Of a stretch of 31,065 bases of DNA, positions 1 through 8,664 are shown one piece after another. Source of the DNA: a virus. The stretch covers positions 1-31,065 of the IMG/VR virus record IMGVR_UViG_3300008262_004700. One strand, given 5' to 3'. The first letter of the stretch is position 1; every line of letters begins with the position of its first letter. Both the position numbers and the translations under genes were made by a program. The notes under the pieces are model-generated. The model had not been told where the DNA came from. It ran no database searches and worked only from the letters and a program-made list of their open reading frames with translations.

Positions 1-1871
1 CCGCTTGGCGTTGAGATTATCCCCCATCCGGTTGTCCACCTTCCCTCAATAGATTGCGTGTCGGAGATTTGATACCCGTGGCTGTTCCCATGGATGCTTC
101 CATCTGCGTGGTAGTACCGAACATGTGGGTGTGACTTGTTTGCCTTCCCCGTCTTTACTCGCCAGCTTACGAAGAACACATCTCCTGCTGTGGTTGCAAC
201 ACGTGAGCCAACAGCCATCTCTGCGTCCGAGTGCGTTGCACCATTGGCGTATATCGAATAGCCGACACCGTAAGGGCCGGATGTTGAAGAGTCAACAGCA
301 AATGTGCCGAGGCTGGTAAGGTCCCACCCTGTACTCAAGCCGTCCTCGAACACGGAATTCGATACGAGGTTATTGATCTCCCTCGAGGAGTAGTGGAGGC
401 GCCTTACGTGATTGCCGTTGATGTCGAAGTAGCCTGGGTCGATCCAGTAAGCGGCACCCTCATTGGCGGCCATCTCCTGGATCGCCTGGAGGAGCGTCCT
501 ACCGCCCCTCTGCTCTGGGAGGTACGTTCCGGTGTCGACAAAGTATGGACTGAATCGATACGACCCATTAGCAATCTCAGAGACGTAGGTGCTCCTATCC
601 AGCGTGCTGTCAAACCGCGCTGGTTCATTGGTTGCGTCAAATATCGTTGCGTATACCCACGACCGGCTAAGCGTGCTCGGGTCCTCGTCCAATCGGTACC
701 TGCGTCCGTCAGAGGTCGTCTTTGCCCTTTCCCCGGTTGTTCCCCCAGCGCTCGCCGTGCTTCCGTCGAAGTAGGTGACCGTACCGTCGTACGTCTCGGC
801 CTCCATCTGAACGCCGTCAAGGTACCAATCGGCTGCAATCGCGTTGGTTGCGTAGAATACCGGAGCGCCATAGACGGCGCTTGCTGGTGAGCTCACTGGA
901 CCGACGTAGACAGTTGACCATGCGCTGGAGGTTGGTATTACTGCAGTGCCAGCGGTGCTGGTGGAGATCAATGAGTTTGCAGCGTTATACCACCTAATGG
1001 CAACGGAAATCTGAGCTGTGGTCGTGCCGGTGACAAGCCTAATCCTGCCCGCCGCGGAGTACGCGGTGGACTGAACAACCACCGACTTGTATGAGCCTGT
1101 TACTGCCGCTCCAGATCCGATAGTCGCTGAGCCAGTGACGAGCAGTGAGTCGGCCCCAGAGAAAAACTGAGCTGAGCTTTGGGCTATCGTTGAGGACTCT
1201 CCGGCCCAGCCAGACGTCCCGTCCTCAAAGCTTGGATTTACGATAATGTTTTTTCGAAGACCGGCCGAGCTCGTGCTGAGGTGTGGGATACCGTTCCAGG
1301 AACCAGCCTCTGGGATCGGGAGTGAGGAATAATTAGTTACGGTGTGCGTAATTGCTGTTGCATTGCTGATTGCGTCATCAGCGTGGGAGTCTGCCGCGTG
1401 ATAGTACTTAGTGATGATGTTCTCGGAAAGCAGTTGAACCGCATCGCCAACCTCGAGCTCTTGAATAATGAATCCAGGCTCACGATAGATCGATACCCTA
1501 GTAACCACTCCGGAGAAGAGCACCGTGTGGTTCTGGACAGCAGCTCCGGCAGACACATCGTGAATCCTTAGCTCTGCGCGGTCCGCAACGTCAAAGTACC
1601 AGTTCGGGCTTGAGACGGCTGTAGTAAGGCTGTCCCTAGATCCGGCAGGGTCGGTAAAGGTTGTGTAGTCAGACGTGTCTATTGGGTCGACGGTAAAGAT
1701 CTTAATCTTCGCTGTGGCGGTGTTTGAGCTTGAAACATTCTCCCAGGAAAGCGACCCATAGTCAACTCTTCCGCTGATGTCAACGAATCCCTCGCTGCCA
1801 TAGGTGGAGTCGAATATCGCCGTGCTTCTGCCTGGGATTTTGAATTCAAGAAATACTCGAATGTCGCTCAT
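1..1871 (-). CDS. Minor tail / baseplate protein with CBM-like repeats, partial (3' end off window)
   Basis: Read on the minus strand from ATG at 1871, the frame stays open to the left edge (about 623 codons, no stop seen), so the gene is incomplete. The ATG overlaps the tape-measure stop as TAATG, which fixes the start and implies translational coupling. The protein begins MSDIRVFLEFKIPGRST. It has two segments of the form N-x-(V)-x-(P)SFEDG-x-GW: NIIVNPSFEDGTSGW near residue 210 and NLVSNSVFEDGLSTGW near residue 510. These are typical starts of CBM4/9-like jelly-roll modules found in phage tail and receptor-binding proteins. The position directly downstream of the tape measure is where siphoviruses encode distal tail, baseplate and minor tail proteins. 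A role in host-surface binding is inference; the tail assignment is firm from synteny. Confidence 0.8.
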   Translation of the reverse strand, partial: MSDIRVFLEFKIPGRSTAIFDSTYGSEGFVDISGRVDYGSLSWENVSSSNTATAKIKIFTVDPIDTSDYTTFTDPAGSRDSLTTAVSSPNWYFDVADRAELRIHDVSAGAAVQNHTVLFSGVVTRVSIYREPGFIIQELEVGDAVQLLSENIITKYYHAADSHADDAISNATAITHTVTNYSSLPIPEAGSWNGIPHLSTSSAGLRKNIIVNPSFEDGTSGWAGESSTIAQSSAQFFSGADSLLVTGSATIGSGAAVTGSYKSVVVQSTAYSAAGRIRLVTGTTTAQISVAIRWYNAANSLISTSTAGTAVIPTSSAWSTVYVGPVSSPASAVYGAPVFYATNAIAADWYLDGVQMEAETYDGTVTYFDGSTASAGGTTGERAKTTSDGRRYRLDEDPSTLSRSWVYATIFDATNEPARFDSTLDRSTYVSEIANGSYRFSPYFVDTGTYLPEQRGGRTLLQAIQEMAANEGAAYWIDPGYFDINGNHVRRLHYSSREINNLVSNSVFEDGLSTGWDLTSLGTFAVDSSTSGPYGVGYSIYANGATHSDAEMAVGSRVATTAGDVFFVSWRVKTGKANKSHPHVRYYHADGSIHGNSHGYQISDTQSIEGRWTTGWGIISTPS

Positions 1872-4800
1872 TATGACCTAACGCCAAATCCTCGCAGCTG
1901 ACTTGCCTGCGCTGCTGAGACCCTATCAGCAAGCGCCCGAATGTCGGCGTCGCTACGTACGACAGGGTTGTTGATTGTCACCGAAGCATTAACTGAAGAT
2001 CCGCCGCCTCCGGCCATGACCCCTACTCCGTTAGGAACAACTATACCACCCGAGCGACCAACGAACAGCGTCTCCGGGCCGTTCTCACCAACTGTATACA
2101 TTCCGCCGGGAAGCACTGGACCGCCTTTTGCAAGACCCTTGGCCTTGAGCATTGCTCCTGCTGACGTGAACAGCGAAAGAGCTTCGGCATCTGACTTAGT
2201 TGTAGGGGCAGCAATCCTCTGCAGAGCGGTTAGCTTATCGAGGAAGTCTGTCTTGAACTTTCCCTTCCATGCGTTCATAGAGGCGGTCTTCTCTGCACTG
2301 GTGTCTCCAGCAAACATGCTTGCAACTGCCCTTTCGTACCGAAGCACGATTGCCCGAATCCATCCGCCTACTTTATTCCTGAACACATTGATCGCATCGC
2401 CAGCAAGTGGCGTACCGGGGTCGGTTCCGCCGCCACCGCCGCCACCACCACCGCCGCCGCCGCCGCCACCGCCGCCACCACCGCCGCCGCCGCCACCACC
2501 GCCGCCTGTCGACCAGCCCGGGATTGCTCCAAACTGAGCGATGATGCGCCTGAGGTCCGCGGCTTCTGCAATGAGCACTGCCTTCGTCCTGGCGAGACCG
2601 GCAGCGAACGTTTCTCCGATCGACATACCAAGCTGCTCATATGGGGCGATAAGACTGCCCCACTCGTCCTGGATACCCTGCAGCACGTCAGCGACACTGG
2701 CCTTGCCATCCTTAAGCTGCTGTACAAGATCAGCAATGCGCTCCTTAAGCTTGTCGACGGCAGCGTCGTATGCAGCCTTCTCCGCGTCCATGATGAGGCG
2801 GTACTTTTCTTCGATCGCCTTAATATCTTCTTTTGTTGAGTCAATGATTGCTTGAGACTGCTCGATGAGCGCATCCTCTTGATTCCTTAGGATGAACTCG
2901 GCCAGGTCTGCCTGGGCCTCAGTGATATCCTTCGATGCCGCTAGAGCGTCAGCGCCAGCCTTGAACGCCTCGAGCTGGGCGAGGTTGATCTTGTCGCGGA
3001 GGTCTCGTTCCTTGTCGGCCTTGTCTCGCGCCTTTCTTCGGGCACGGATCTCATCGATCTTTGCCTGCTCGGCAGCAATGACTTCTTCCTTGGCTGCAAT
3101 TTCAGCATCGCGCTGCTTCTCTATGTCATCGAGGCGTCGCTGATGAAGATCCTTAAGGGCCTCTAGCATTGCCTTTTCGTACTTGGATACAGCGGCAAGG
3201 AATTCGTTGAGCTCCTGCTGCTTGGTCTTTCCGCCACCGCCACCACCGGTCTCGGTCCCGCCTCCAGTCGTAATAAGTGCACCCTCGCCCCATCCTGGTG
3301 GGAACTGGAGCTTTGTCTGTAGGTCGGCGCTCATCTCGATCTTTTGCTGCTCGTCTCCGAACAGCGTTCCGACGACGTCGCTGATTCCCTGTGTACTGAT
3401 CGCGTCACCAGAGATACCCATGGTGCTGTCTGCAGCGGTAATCTCTGGCATGGTCGGTCGCTCAACCTCGACCTTCATGGAGATCTTATCAAGTTTCCCA
3501 ATGTCGTCAAGGAATGGAATGGCGTTGTATGCGTCGATAAGAACGTTGATAATGTCGATTGCAAAATTTGCACCAGTTGCAATAGCATTTGCAATAAACC
3601 CTATGATCCCACCGATAAACCCAAAGATTCCAGCCGCGATATCACCAAGCCTTCCGATAACAAATCCAACAGCGTTGATTGCAAACTGAACCGGTGCCAG
3701 CGAGGCAACAAACCCAATAAATCCAGCAATCACCTTAACAATTGTCATAAAGAGCTGCAGAAGAACTCCAATGAACTGGAAGATTCCTACAATAATTGGG
3801 GTTATTGCCCTTACCACAAAGTCAATGATTGGTGCAACTACGCTGATGATTGCGGTTGCAATCCCAATAATTATTGTTGCAATACCATATACCGCCTCTA
3901 TCAGGAAGTTTATCGTCGGCATTGCAGCGTCGACTATTTGGAGAATTGAAGTAATAATGGTTCCGATTACTGGTGCTATTGCCTGAATTGCTGTAAACAC
4001 CAGGCCAATAATTGCTTGAATGTAAGGAATAATGTTTTGAATGATTCCAATAAACTGAACAACGATTGATTCTATTAGCGGATAAATTGACTGTATGAAT
4101 CCAGCAATCGAACCTATTATTTGAAGAATTACCGGAACTACCTGCCCAACAGCCTGAACAATAACCGGCACGATCGCGTTAATGAAACCAAAAATATTGT
4201 TGATTATCGGCTCAAGCGAAACAACAACGTTTTTAAACACTTCGAGAAGCGAAGTTCCGTTTGCCCTTAATACCTTGTCGATAATCCCAAGTGATGCAAC
4301 AACGATGCTCACCAAGGCAAGTATTGGGTTTCCCATTATCACCGCATGGAGAAGCTTAAACGCCAGGACAAGTCCAAGAACAGCTTGTACTGCCTTGTTC
4401 CCAAGAAGATCTACGGCAATTGGAATCCCCTGCTGGATAGCATCTACTGCTGCGGCTACTATATTTACGAGTGCGTTAAGCGGTGTTCCAGCTGTTACCG
4501 CCGAGTTGTAGATGGCTGCTCCAAATTGCGCAATCCCTTCAATGCCAGCAGGAATAATGTCAAAAATAAATTCCGTGATTGGCGTAATGACGTTATCGCG
4601 TATATCCTCTGCGAATTGCTTGGCCTCTGGCCTGGTTAGCATTGATGCAAAGTTGATTGCAACTTTTTCAAATGCGCTGTACAATGGTACGAATGCGTCT
4701 GCCGTGAGGGATCTTGTCATGTCTGAGATTGTTGTCTTTGCTCCTCGATATGTATTTGCCAAATCGGTCATTGCGCCGTCGAAGCGCTGCTGTAGATACG

Positions 4801-6217
4801 TTAAGATGACCTCTGAAGCAACCTTACCGTCGAGCATTCCCTTTTTAGCTAGATTTTTAATTTCTGTAACGGTTTTACCTGCGTGGTTTGCAAGGATTTG
4901 ATAACCTGCTATACCAGCATTTGATAGCTGAAGCATGTCTTGTGCGTATACCTTACCCGCCGTGCGCATTTGACCCAGGGCGTACGTTACGCGATCAATG
5001 AACTCTCCGCCTCCTCCGATTGCAGCTACCTGCTGTCCAATGGCATTAATAGAAGGAAGAATCTCGTCGGCCTGGAATCCGAACGCGGCCATTCGTCGGC
5101 TTGCCGAAGTAATATCTTCAAGCTTGAATGGCGTGACGTTTGCGTACTCCCGAAGAATTTCTACGTAATCTTCTGCTTCTGCCTTTGCCTTAGCGCGAAG
5201 TGCCGATGTCACCTCTTCTGCTGTGGTAAACGTTCCAGTAAGGCCGCTTGAAAGCGATCCATAAGAATCTGCGATTCTTGAATTCATCATCTCTACCGAC
5301 TCGGCGATATTTCCCCCTGTTGTTTTCATCGCCTCGTCGAACATCAAAACCTGGTCGGCACGGAAGACCGCAGAGAATGCAATTCTTGTGTACTGGAGCT
5401 GGCTGTTAAATCCAATTATTCCGCTGGTCACGTGCTCTACGGCACCTCTTACAAAGTTAATTGCCTGCCCTACTGTGTAGAACTGAACCGCATAATTGAT
5501 GTTTTGTCGCAGCGATGAAAGTAGGCCAGAGTTAGCGTTAAAGGTATTTGATATCGCAGTCCTAACGCGATTAAACGCTGACGACAGGGCGTCGCCGACC
5601 ATTCCTCCAACTGCGCGAAGACCGCTAAAAGTGGCGGATAGGACCTTCACTGAGTTATTTAGCAACCCGCTGGACGCCCTTGCCGCGTTAAACCCTGTGC
5701 TTAGGGCCGCCCCTACACCAGCGCCACCTACCTGAACATTCCCACCAATCCCCGACATCGCAGACTTAGCGGCCTTTGCGGAGTTACCTAGGTTTGCCAG
5801 TCTTTGACTTAGGTCGCTAACGGCATTACTGGAATTGTTGACGGCGTTGGTTTCGTCTCGCATTGCGGCGGAGTTTTGCCGCGTTGCGGTAGTGTTCCGC
5901 GTTGTCGCGGCTGCAAGTTTGGAAATTTTTTCGTCCAGAGAACTGACCGACCCAGCCAACAACTTTACAGAGTTGGCCAGGTCGGACAGAGCCTGTGTGT
6001 TGCTTCTTGTGGCGGAGGCGGACTTGTTTATCGACCCGGTCGCCTTCTCCATAGAAGCGGAGAGAGAGCTACTCGTCTGAGCGACCTCAGAGAGTGTGGA
6101 CTTGATCCCGTTAAAGGCTGTTTTTGCGGAAGCTACAGCACGGGCGGCTCGCTCAAGCTCACTAATGAGCTTTGTTGCGTCTCCCGTAATATTAAACTGT
6201 AGCTGTTCTTCAGCCAT
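1871..6217 (-). CDS. Tail tape measure protein
   Basis: This is the longest gene in the window at 1448 aa and follows the frameshifted tail chaperones, the standard siphovirus position. Tape measure proteins set tail length and pass through the tail tube. The N-terminal ~150 residues are Ser/Ala/Asn-rich and helical. A globular stretch around residues 290-480 resembles the tape-measure N-domain region. Residues ~640-1010 are very hydrophobic, Ile/Val-rich repeats. A charged coiled-coil with runs of EKQRDAEIAAKEE type lies near 1030-1180. Residues 1238-1264 are 27 consecutive glycines encoded by GGN codons. The C-terminus has the common motif GENGPE. The start overlaps the chaperone ORF end by 8 nt. 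The family call is strong; individual domain borders are approximate. Confidence 0.95.
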   Translation of the reverse strand: MAEEQLQFNITGDATKLISELERAARAVASAKTAFNGIKSTLSEVAQTSSSLSASMEKATGSINKSASATRSNTQALSDLANSVKLLAGSVSSLDEKISKLAAATTRNTTATRQNSAAMRDETNAVNNSSNAVSDLSQRLANLGNSAKAAKSAMSGIGGNVQVGGAGVGAALSTGFNAARASSGLLNNSVKVLSATFSGLRAVGGMVGDALSSAFNRVRTAISNTFNANSGLLSSLRQNINYAVQFYTVGQAINFVRGAVEHVTSGIIGFNSQLQYTRIAFSAVFRADQVLMFDEAMKTTGGNIAESVEMMNSRIADSYGSLSSGLTGTFTTAEEVTSALRAKAKAEAEDYVEILREYANVTPFKLEDITSASRRMAAFGFQADEILPSINAIGQQVAAIGGGGEFIDRVTYALGQMRTAGKVYAQDMLQLSNAGIAGYQILANHAGKTVTEIKNLAKKGMLDGKVASEVILTYLQQRFDGAMTDLANTYRGAKTTISDMTRSLTADAFVPLYSAFEKVAINFASMLTRPEAKQFAEDIRDNVITPITEFIFDIIPAGIEGIAQFGAAIYNSAVTAGTPLNALVNIVAAAVDAIQQGIPIAVDLLGNKAVQAVLGLVLAFKLLHAVIMGNPILALVSIVVASLGIIDKVLRANGTSLLEVFKNVVVSLEPIINNIFGFINAIVPVIVQAVGQVVPVILQIIGSIAGFIQSIYPLIESIVVQFIGIIQNIIPYIQAIIGLVFTAIQAIAPVIGTIITSILQIVDAAMPTINFLIEAVYGIATIIIGIATAIISVVAPIIDFVVRAITPIIVGIFQFIGVLLQLFMTIVKVIAGFIGFVASLAPVQFAINAVGFVIGRLGDIAAGIFGFIGGIIGFIANAIATGANFAIDIINVLIDAYNAIPFLDDIGKLDKISMKVEVERPTMPEITAADSTMGISGDAISTQGISDVVGTLFGDEQQKIEMSADLQTKLQFPPGWGEGALITTGGGTETGGGGGGKTKQQELNEFLAAVSKYEKAMLEALKDLHQRRLDDIEKQRDAEIAAKEEVIAAEQAKIDEIRARRKARDKADKERDLRDKINLAQLEAFKAGADALAASKDITEAQADLAEFILRNQEDALIEQSQAIIDSTKEDIKAIEEKYRLIMDAEKAAYDAAVDKLKERIADLVQQLKDGKASVADVLQGIQDEWGSLIAPYEQLGMSIGETFAAGLARTKAVLIAEAADLRRIIAQFGAIPGWSTGGGGGGGGGGGGGGGGGGGGGGGGGGGTDPGTPLAGDAINVFRNKVGGWIRAIVLRYERAVASMFAGDTSAEKTASMNAWKGKFKTDFLDKLTALQRIAAPTTKSDAEALSLFTSAGAMLKAKGLAKGGPVLPGGMYTVGENGPETLFVGRSGGIVVPNGVGVMAGGGGSSVNASVTINNPVVRSDADIRALADRVSAAQASQLRGFGVRS
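2426..2506 (-). repeat. GGN trinucleotide run coding 27 glycines in the tape measure
   Basis: Twenty-seven consecutive GGN codons (mainly GGC, GGT and GGA mixed) encode tape-measure residues 1238-1264. Mixed third bases argue for selection on glycine rather than a pure DNA slippage artefact, although the tract should be length-unstable. A shorter Gly run (GGGGGG after TET) lies near 3230-3260 in the same gene. Confidence 0.9.
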
Positions 6218-6494
6218 CTCCCATTAATCTTTCTTTTGCCTCTTGGGTTCCAAACCTACCCACGAGCTCTTCGAGGGTATTGATCGACCCGGAACTACTG
6301 GAAGATGAGCCTGAAGACTTCCTACTTTTCTTTATATCCTCTTCTCTCTTTTCAGCATACTTGCCGAATGCAGCAACTTGTCTGAGGGTTAAAGTGAAGA
6401 ACTGAGCTGGAGTGTAGCCAAATGATTCGGCGTATGAAGCCATAATCATTGGCCACTCTATATCACTCCACTTTACTCCTCTTGCGCTTTTCCC
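6210..6494 (-). CDS. Tail assembly chaperone, frameshift-extended part (GT-like, T region)
   Basis: This frame has an internal ATG at 6449 (MIMASYAESFGYTPAQFF) but no obvious ribosome site there. It is best read as the -1 frameshift extension of the upstream chaperone. A -1 slip at GGGAAAA (6488-6494) continues after residue 91 as SARGVKWSDIEWPMIMASYA with no stop, giving a 183-aa fusion ending at 6210. This mirrors the lambda G/GT arrangement, in which the long form helps load the tape measure. The C-terminal part is Ser-rich (SSGSSSSSSGS). It overlaps the tape measure start by 8 nt. Confidence 0.85.
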   Translation of the reverse strand, partial: GKSARGVKWSDIEWPMIMASYAESFGYTPAQFFTLTLRQVAAFGKYAEKREEDIKKSRKSSGSSSSSSGSINTLEELVGRFGTQEAKERLMGDG

Positions 6495-6760
6495 TCGCCG
6501 TCACCACGGAGACCTGAGGCTTCAAGGATTGGCTCAATCTCCTTGTTGAGGTTGGAGAGGTCAAAACGCTCTCCGACCTGCTCGAGTGTTAGAGCGCCAT
6601 CTTCCTTCTTGAGGACCAGCCAGAGGACGTACCTAAGGGTGGACACCTTCGAGAAGTTGATGCTATCTAGAGCGCCAAACTTCTCTTCGAGTTCCGCAAG
6701 GTCATTAAGATTAAGCGCCTTGTTTGTGGGGCGAATATCGCCCAAGCTATTTCCTGCCAT
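6473..6760 (-). CDS. Tail assembly chaperone, short form (G-like)
   Basis: A 95-aa acidic protein between the tail-tube genes and the tape measure, the conserved position of the G-type tail assembly chaperone. It starts at ATG 6760 behind AGGAGAAGG. The visible body is helical and charged (NLNDLAELEEKFGALDSINF, then LRYVLWLVLKKEDGALT). Normal termination occurs four codons after a GGGAAAA heptamer that sits correctly as G-GGA-AAA in this frame, so a fraction of ribosomes should shift into the next frame. No sequence match was run; the call rests on synteny, size and the slippery site. Confidence 0.88.
   Translation of the reverse strand: MAGNSLGDIRPTNKALNLNDLAELEEKFGALDSINFSKVSTLRYVLWLVLKKEDGALTLEQVGERFDLSNLNKEIEPILEASGLRGDGEGKAQEE
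6488..6494 (-). promoter_or_regulatory. Programmed -1 ribosomal frameshift site GGGAAAA
   Basis: In the zero frame the codons are GAG GGA AAA GCG, so the heptamer has the X-XXY-YYZ phasing needed for a -1 slip. After slippage the next codon is AGC, and the frame is open into the downstream ORF to its stop at 6210. The zero-frame stop lies four codons later, close enough for a classic tail-chaperone frameshift. Confidence 0.88.
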
Positions 6761-6773
6761 TTCCTTCTCCTAA

Positions 6774-7604
6774 CTAATCTGCCGACACCTGAACGATGGC
6801 GGCGTTACCTGAGTCATAGGACAGGTAAAACTCCAAATCCATGACCGAAATATCTTCGCGGGTGAATGGTAGAGTCAGCTTCGATACGCAGGCCTTGTAG
6901 GCAGCTATCGTCACCGTCTTTGCCGGATCATCCGAACGAAGGTGGCTAAATTCTACATAAAGAAACTGGGTTTGGATATCCGTTGGTACAGAGTGGGTTT
7001 CGACCGCATTCGTGCCCCATGTCCCCGTGTAGCTCGATGTCGACGCGAGCAGGCGGCGGAGGTTTTCCGGGGCCAGCTCGACCCTTCTAGCCATAAGATT
7101 TGCCTTACCGCCGTAGAATGCCTTAGCCATTGGGAAGTTGTTCTGCCCAATGAACTCCTTTTCCTGGTAGTCCATTGCAAACTCGACATCTCCACCAATC
7201 TCCCCAACTGTCTGCATCCCATACCAGGACGCTGGCGTGCCGTCTGTAAGTAATGCGCTCCTCGTGTACGTAGCCGTTGGGTGGCTAACCTCTGCCTGCT
7301 TTGTTGCGTTTCCTGTTGACGTACCAATAAATACAAAGTATTTTGTTGGCGTCGCGCCAGTGCCTGGGGCAGTCCAGTCCACCTGAATATTCTGGCCGAT
7401 GGAAATCGTCACCGACACTTCGGCGCTTGGCGTGCTGACGCCATTTGCATAGTTGTTTGCTGATGCGACCCGTACGTAGTAAGTGCCAGCCGCAAGGCTG
7501 GAACCGGTACCCGTACCCGACGCCGAGACGCCCGTAGGCGGCTGCAGCGTCGAGCCGGGATACCACTTACGCGCGAGTATCGTTCCCGAACCAAGCGTAA
7601 GCAT
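6774..7604 (-). CDS. Tail tube (major tail) protein paralogue 1 with inserted Ig/Fn3-like domain
   Basis: A 276-aa protein that shares a scaffold with the next gene upstream: MLTLGSGTI at the start, then GEIGGDVEF, QEKEFIGQNNF, AKAFYGGK and LPFTREDISVMD. Between residues ~20 and ~120 it carries an extra block that the paralogue lacks. That block is rich in Gly, Thr and Val (LAAGTYYVRVASANN, NIQVDWTAPGTGATPTKYFV), the texture of a fibronectin-III or Ig-like decoration domain. Such domains are common as surface decorations on phage tail tubes. Its position before the chaperones supports a tail-tube role. Which of the two paralogues forms most of the tube cannot be told from sequence. Confidence 0.8.
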   Translation of the reverse strand: MLTLGSGTILARKWYPGSTLQPPTGVSASGTGTGSSLAAGTYYVRVASANNYANGVSTPSAEVSVTISIGQNIQVDWTAPGTGATPTKYFVFIGTSTGNATKQAEVSHPTATYTRSALLTDGTPASWYGMQTVGEIGGDVEFAMDYQEKEFIGQNNFPMAKAFYGGKANLMARRVELAPENLRRLLASTSSYTGTWGTNAVETHSVPTDIQTQFLYVEFSHLRSDDPAKTVTIAAYKACVSKLTLPFTREDISVMDLEFYLSYDSGNAAIVQVSAD

Positions 7605-7614
7605 GTTCTACCTC

Positions 7615-8175
7615 TTAGGAGGCTTCGACGAGAAGAATCGACCGGGTGGTCGTAGTTCCCACTGCCGCAGCCGTGTCAACAATAGCTGAGAAGTCAATAT
7701 CCATCACTGCGATGTCTTCGCGGGTGAATGGGTACGTAAGCTTCATGCTATATGCCTTGAAAAGGTGAATGTTAACGGTCTTCGCCGAATCGTCCGATCG
7801 CGTGTGCGTAAACTTCACATACAGCGGGCGAGGCAGGCTTGCCGATGCACCACTGACAGCTGGGTTATACGTGAACGAGGCCGGATCTGGCGCCGTCAAC
7901 GAGTTCGTGGTGAAGAAGTTCTTGAGGGCAGCAACGTTGACCTCAACTCGGCGGGCGCGAACCTCGACCTTACCGCCATAGAAAGCCTTGGCGATTGCGA
8001 AGTTAGCCTGACCGAAGAACTCCTTCTCCTGGAAATTGATGTCGAACTCAACGTCTCCACCGATCTCACCGATCGTGTAGAGGTTACCTGCCGTGTACGT
8101 GGAGCCCGGGGTCGTAGCATTAGCACCCGTCTGGTATGCCGCAATGCTGATCGTACCGCTACCAAGAGTAAGCAT
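7615..8175 (-). CDS. Tail tube (major tail) protein paralogue 2
   Basis: A 186-aa protein, compact relative of the neighbouring 276-aa protein. It begins MLTLGSGTISIAAYQTG and has IGEIGGDVEFDINFQEKEFF, AIAKAFYGGK and PFTREDIAVMDIDF. It lies between the predicted tail terminator and paralogue 1 in the minus-strand tail operon. A Shine-Dalgarno-like GGAGAGAG precedes the ATG at 8175. The pair is most simply a tandem duplication followed by domain insertion in one copy. The tube assignment is inferred from size, beta-rich composition and gene order. Confidence 0.78.
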   Translation of the reverse strand: MLTLGSGTISIAAYQTGANATTPGSTYTAGNLYTIGEIGGDVEFDINFQEKEFFGQANFAIAKAFYGGKVEVRARRVEVNVAALKNFFTTNSLTAPDPASFTYNPAVSGASASLPRPLYVKFTHTRSDDSAKTVNIHLFKAYSMKLTYPFTREDIAVMDIDFSAIVDTAAAVGTTTTRSILLVEAS

Positions 8176-8191
8176 TATTCTCTCTCCTGTT

Positions 8192-8587
8192 TCAGCTGGT
8201 AATCAGGTTGTACCTGACTATCCTCCTGTATTCTCGGGCTTCCGGGTCGTACTCGTCAGCCTCGAATACTTTATAGCACAAATGAACGATTATATTGGCA
8301 TTAGAAAGTCTCTTGCGATTGACAATGGCATCAACCCTGGCCTGGATAAGATTCAGCTGGGTTACGCCGGTTGCCGAGACGAGCTCTAGGTCAATGACTG
8401 GTCTGTCAACTGGATGTCCAATGTCACTATTGCCACTGAGGATGGCGAAACGGACTGCCGGTGGCTCGGTCGCTCCGTCATGGGTTATCGGGTAAATCTT
8501 CCTATCAGAACTTGACCCGCCCAGAAGCGTCTGGAGGTCGTTGTCTCCAGAGAGCGCAGTGAATAGGACTTCGTACAGGCCAACCAT
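8192..8587 (-). CDS. Tail terminator / tail completion protein (DUF3168-like)
   Basis: A 131-aa protein immediately upstream of the tail-tube genes, where tail terminator or head-tail completion proteins of the DUF3168 type sit. The N-terminus (LYEVLFTALSGDNDLQTLLG) followed by IYP, a PP-A-V strand and alternating beta strands (PVIDLELVSATG) fits that fold. The start at 8587 has no Shine-Dalgarno but has TATCAT exactly 6 nt upstream, so this gene probably opens the tail operon on a leaderless mRNA. The family call is by pattern only. Confidence 0.6.
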   Translation of the reverse strand: MVGLYEVLFTALSGDNDLQTLLGGSSSDRKIYPITHDGATEPPAVRFAILSGNSDIGHPVDRPVIDLELVSATGVTQLNLIQARVDAIVNRKRLSNANIIVHLCYKVFEADEYDPEAREYRRIVRYNLITS

Positions 8588-8593
8588 TGCCTA

Positions 8594-8599
8594 ATGATA
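8594..8599 (-). promoter_or_regulatory. Candidate -10 element (TATCAT) for leaderless tail operon
   Basis: TATCAT then 6 nt (TAGGCA) then the ATG at 8587. The spacing would put the transcription start on or next to the A of the start codon. No clear -35 box is visible. Confidence 0.5.
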
Positions 8600-8652
8600 C
8601 ATTCAGTGCGCGCTGGTGGGCACCGTTGCGTGTTCTGCTCTTTCCCGTCGTG

Positions 8653-8658
8653 TACAAT
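8653..8658 (+). promoter_or_regulatory. Candidate -10 element (TACAAT) for leaderless gene at 8665
   Basis: TACAAT then CAAATC then ATG at 8665. It forms a divergent pair with the minus-strand element at 8594-8599, about 55 bp away. Confidence 0.5.
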
Positions 8659-8664
8659 CAAATC

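Noticed and set aside
393-890. Plus-strand 165-aa and minus-frame 155-aa ORFs
   Set aside because: Both are antisense or out-of-frame shadows of the minor tail gene, which is open through the whole stretch.
1941-2874. Long plus-strand and alternative-frame ORFs across the tape-measure gene
   Set aside because: They encode poly-Pro or low-complexity shadows of the glycine run and of the tape measure; no ribosome sites or families.
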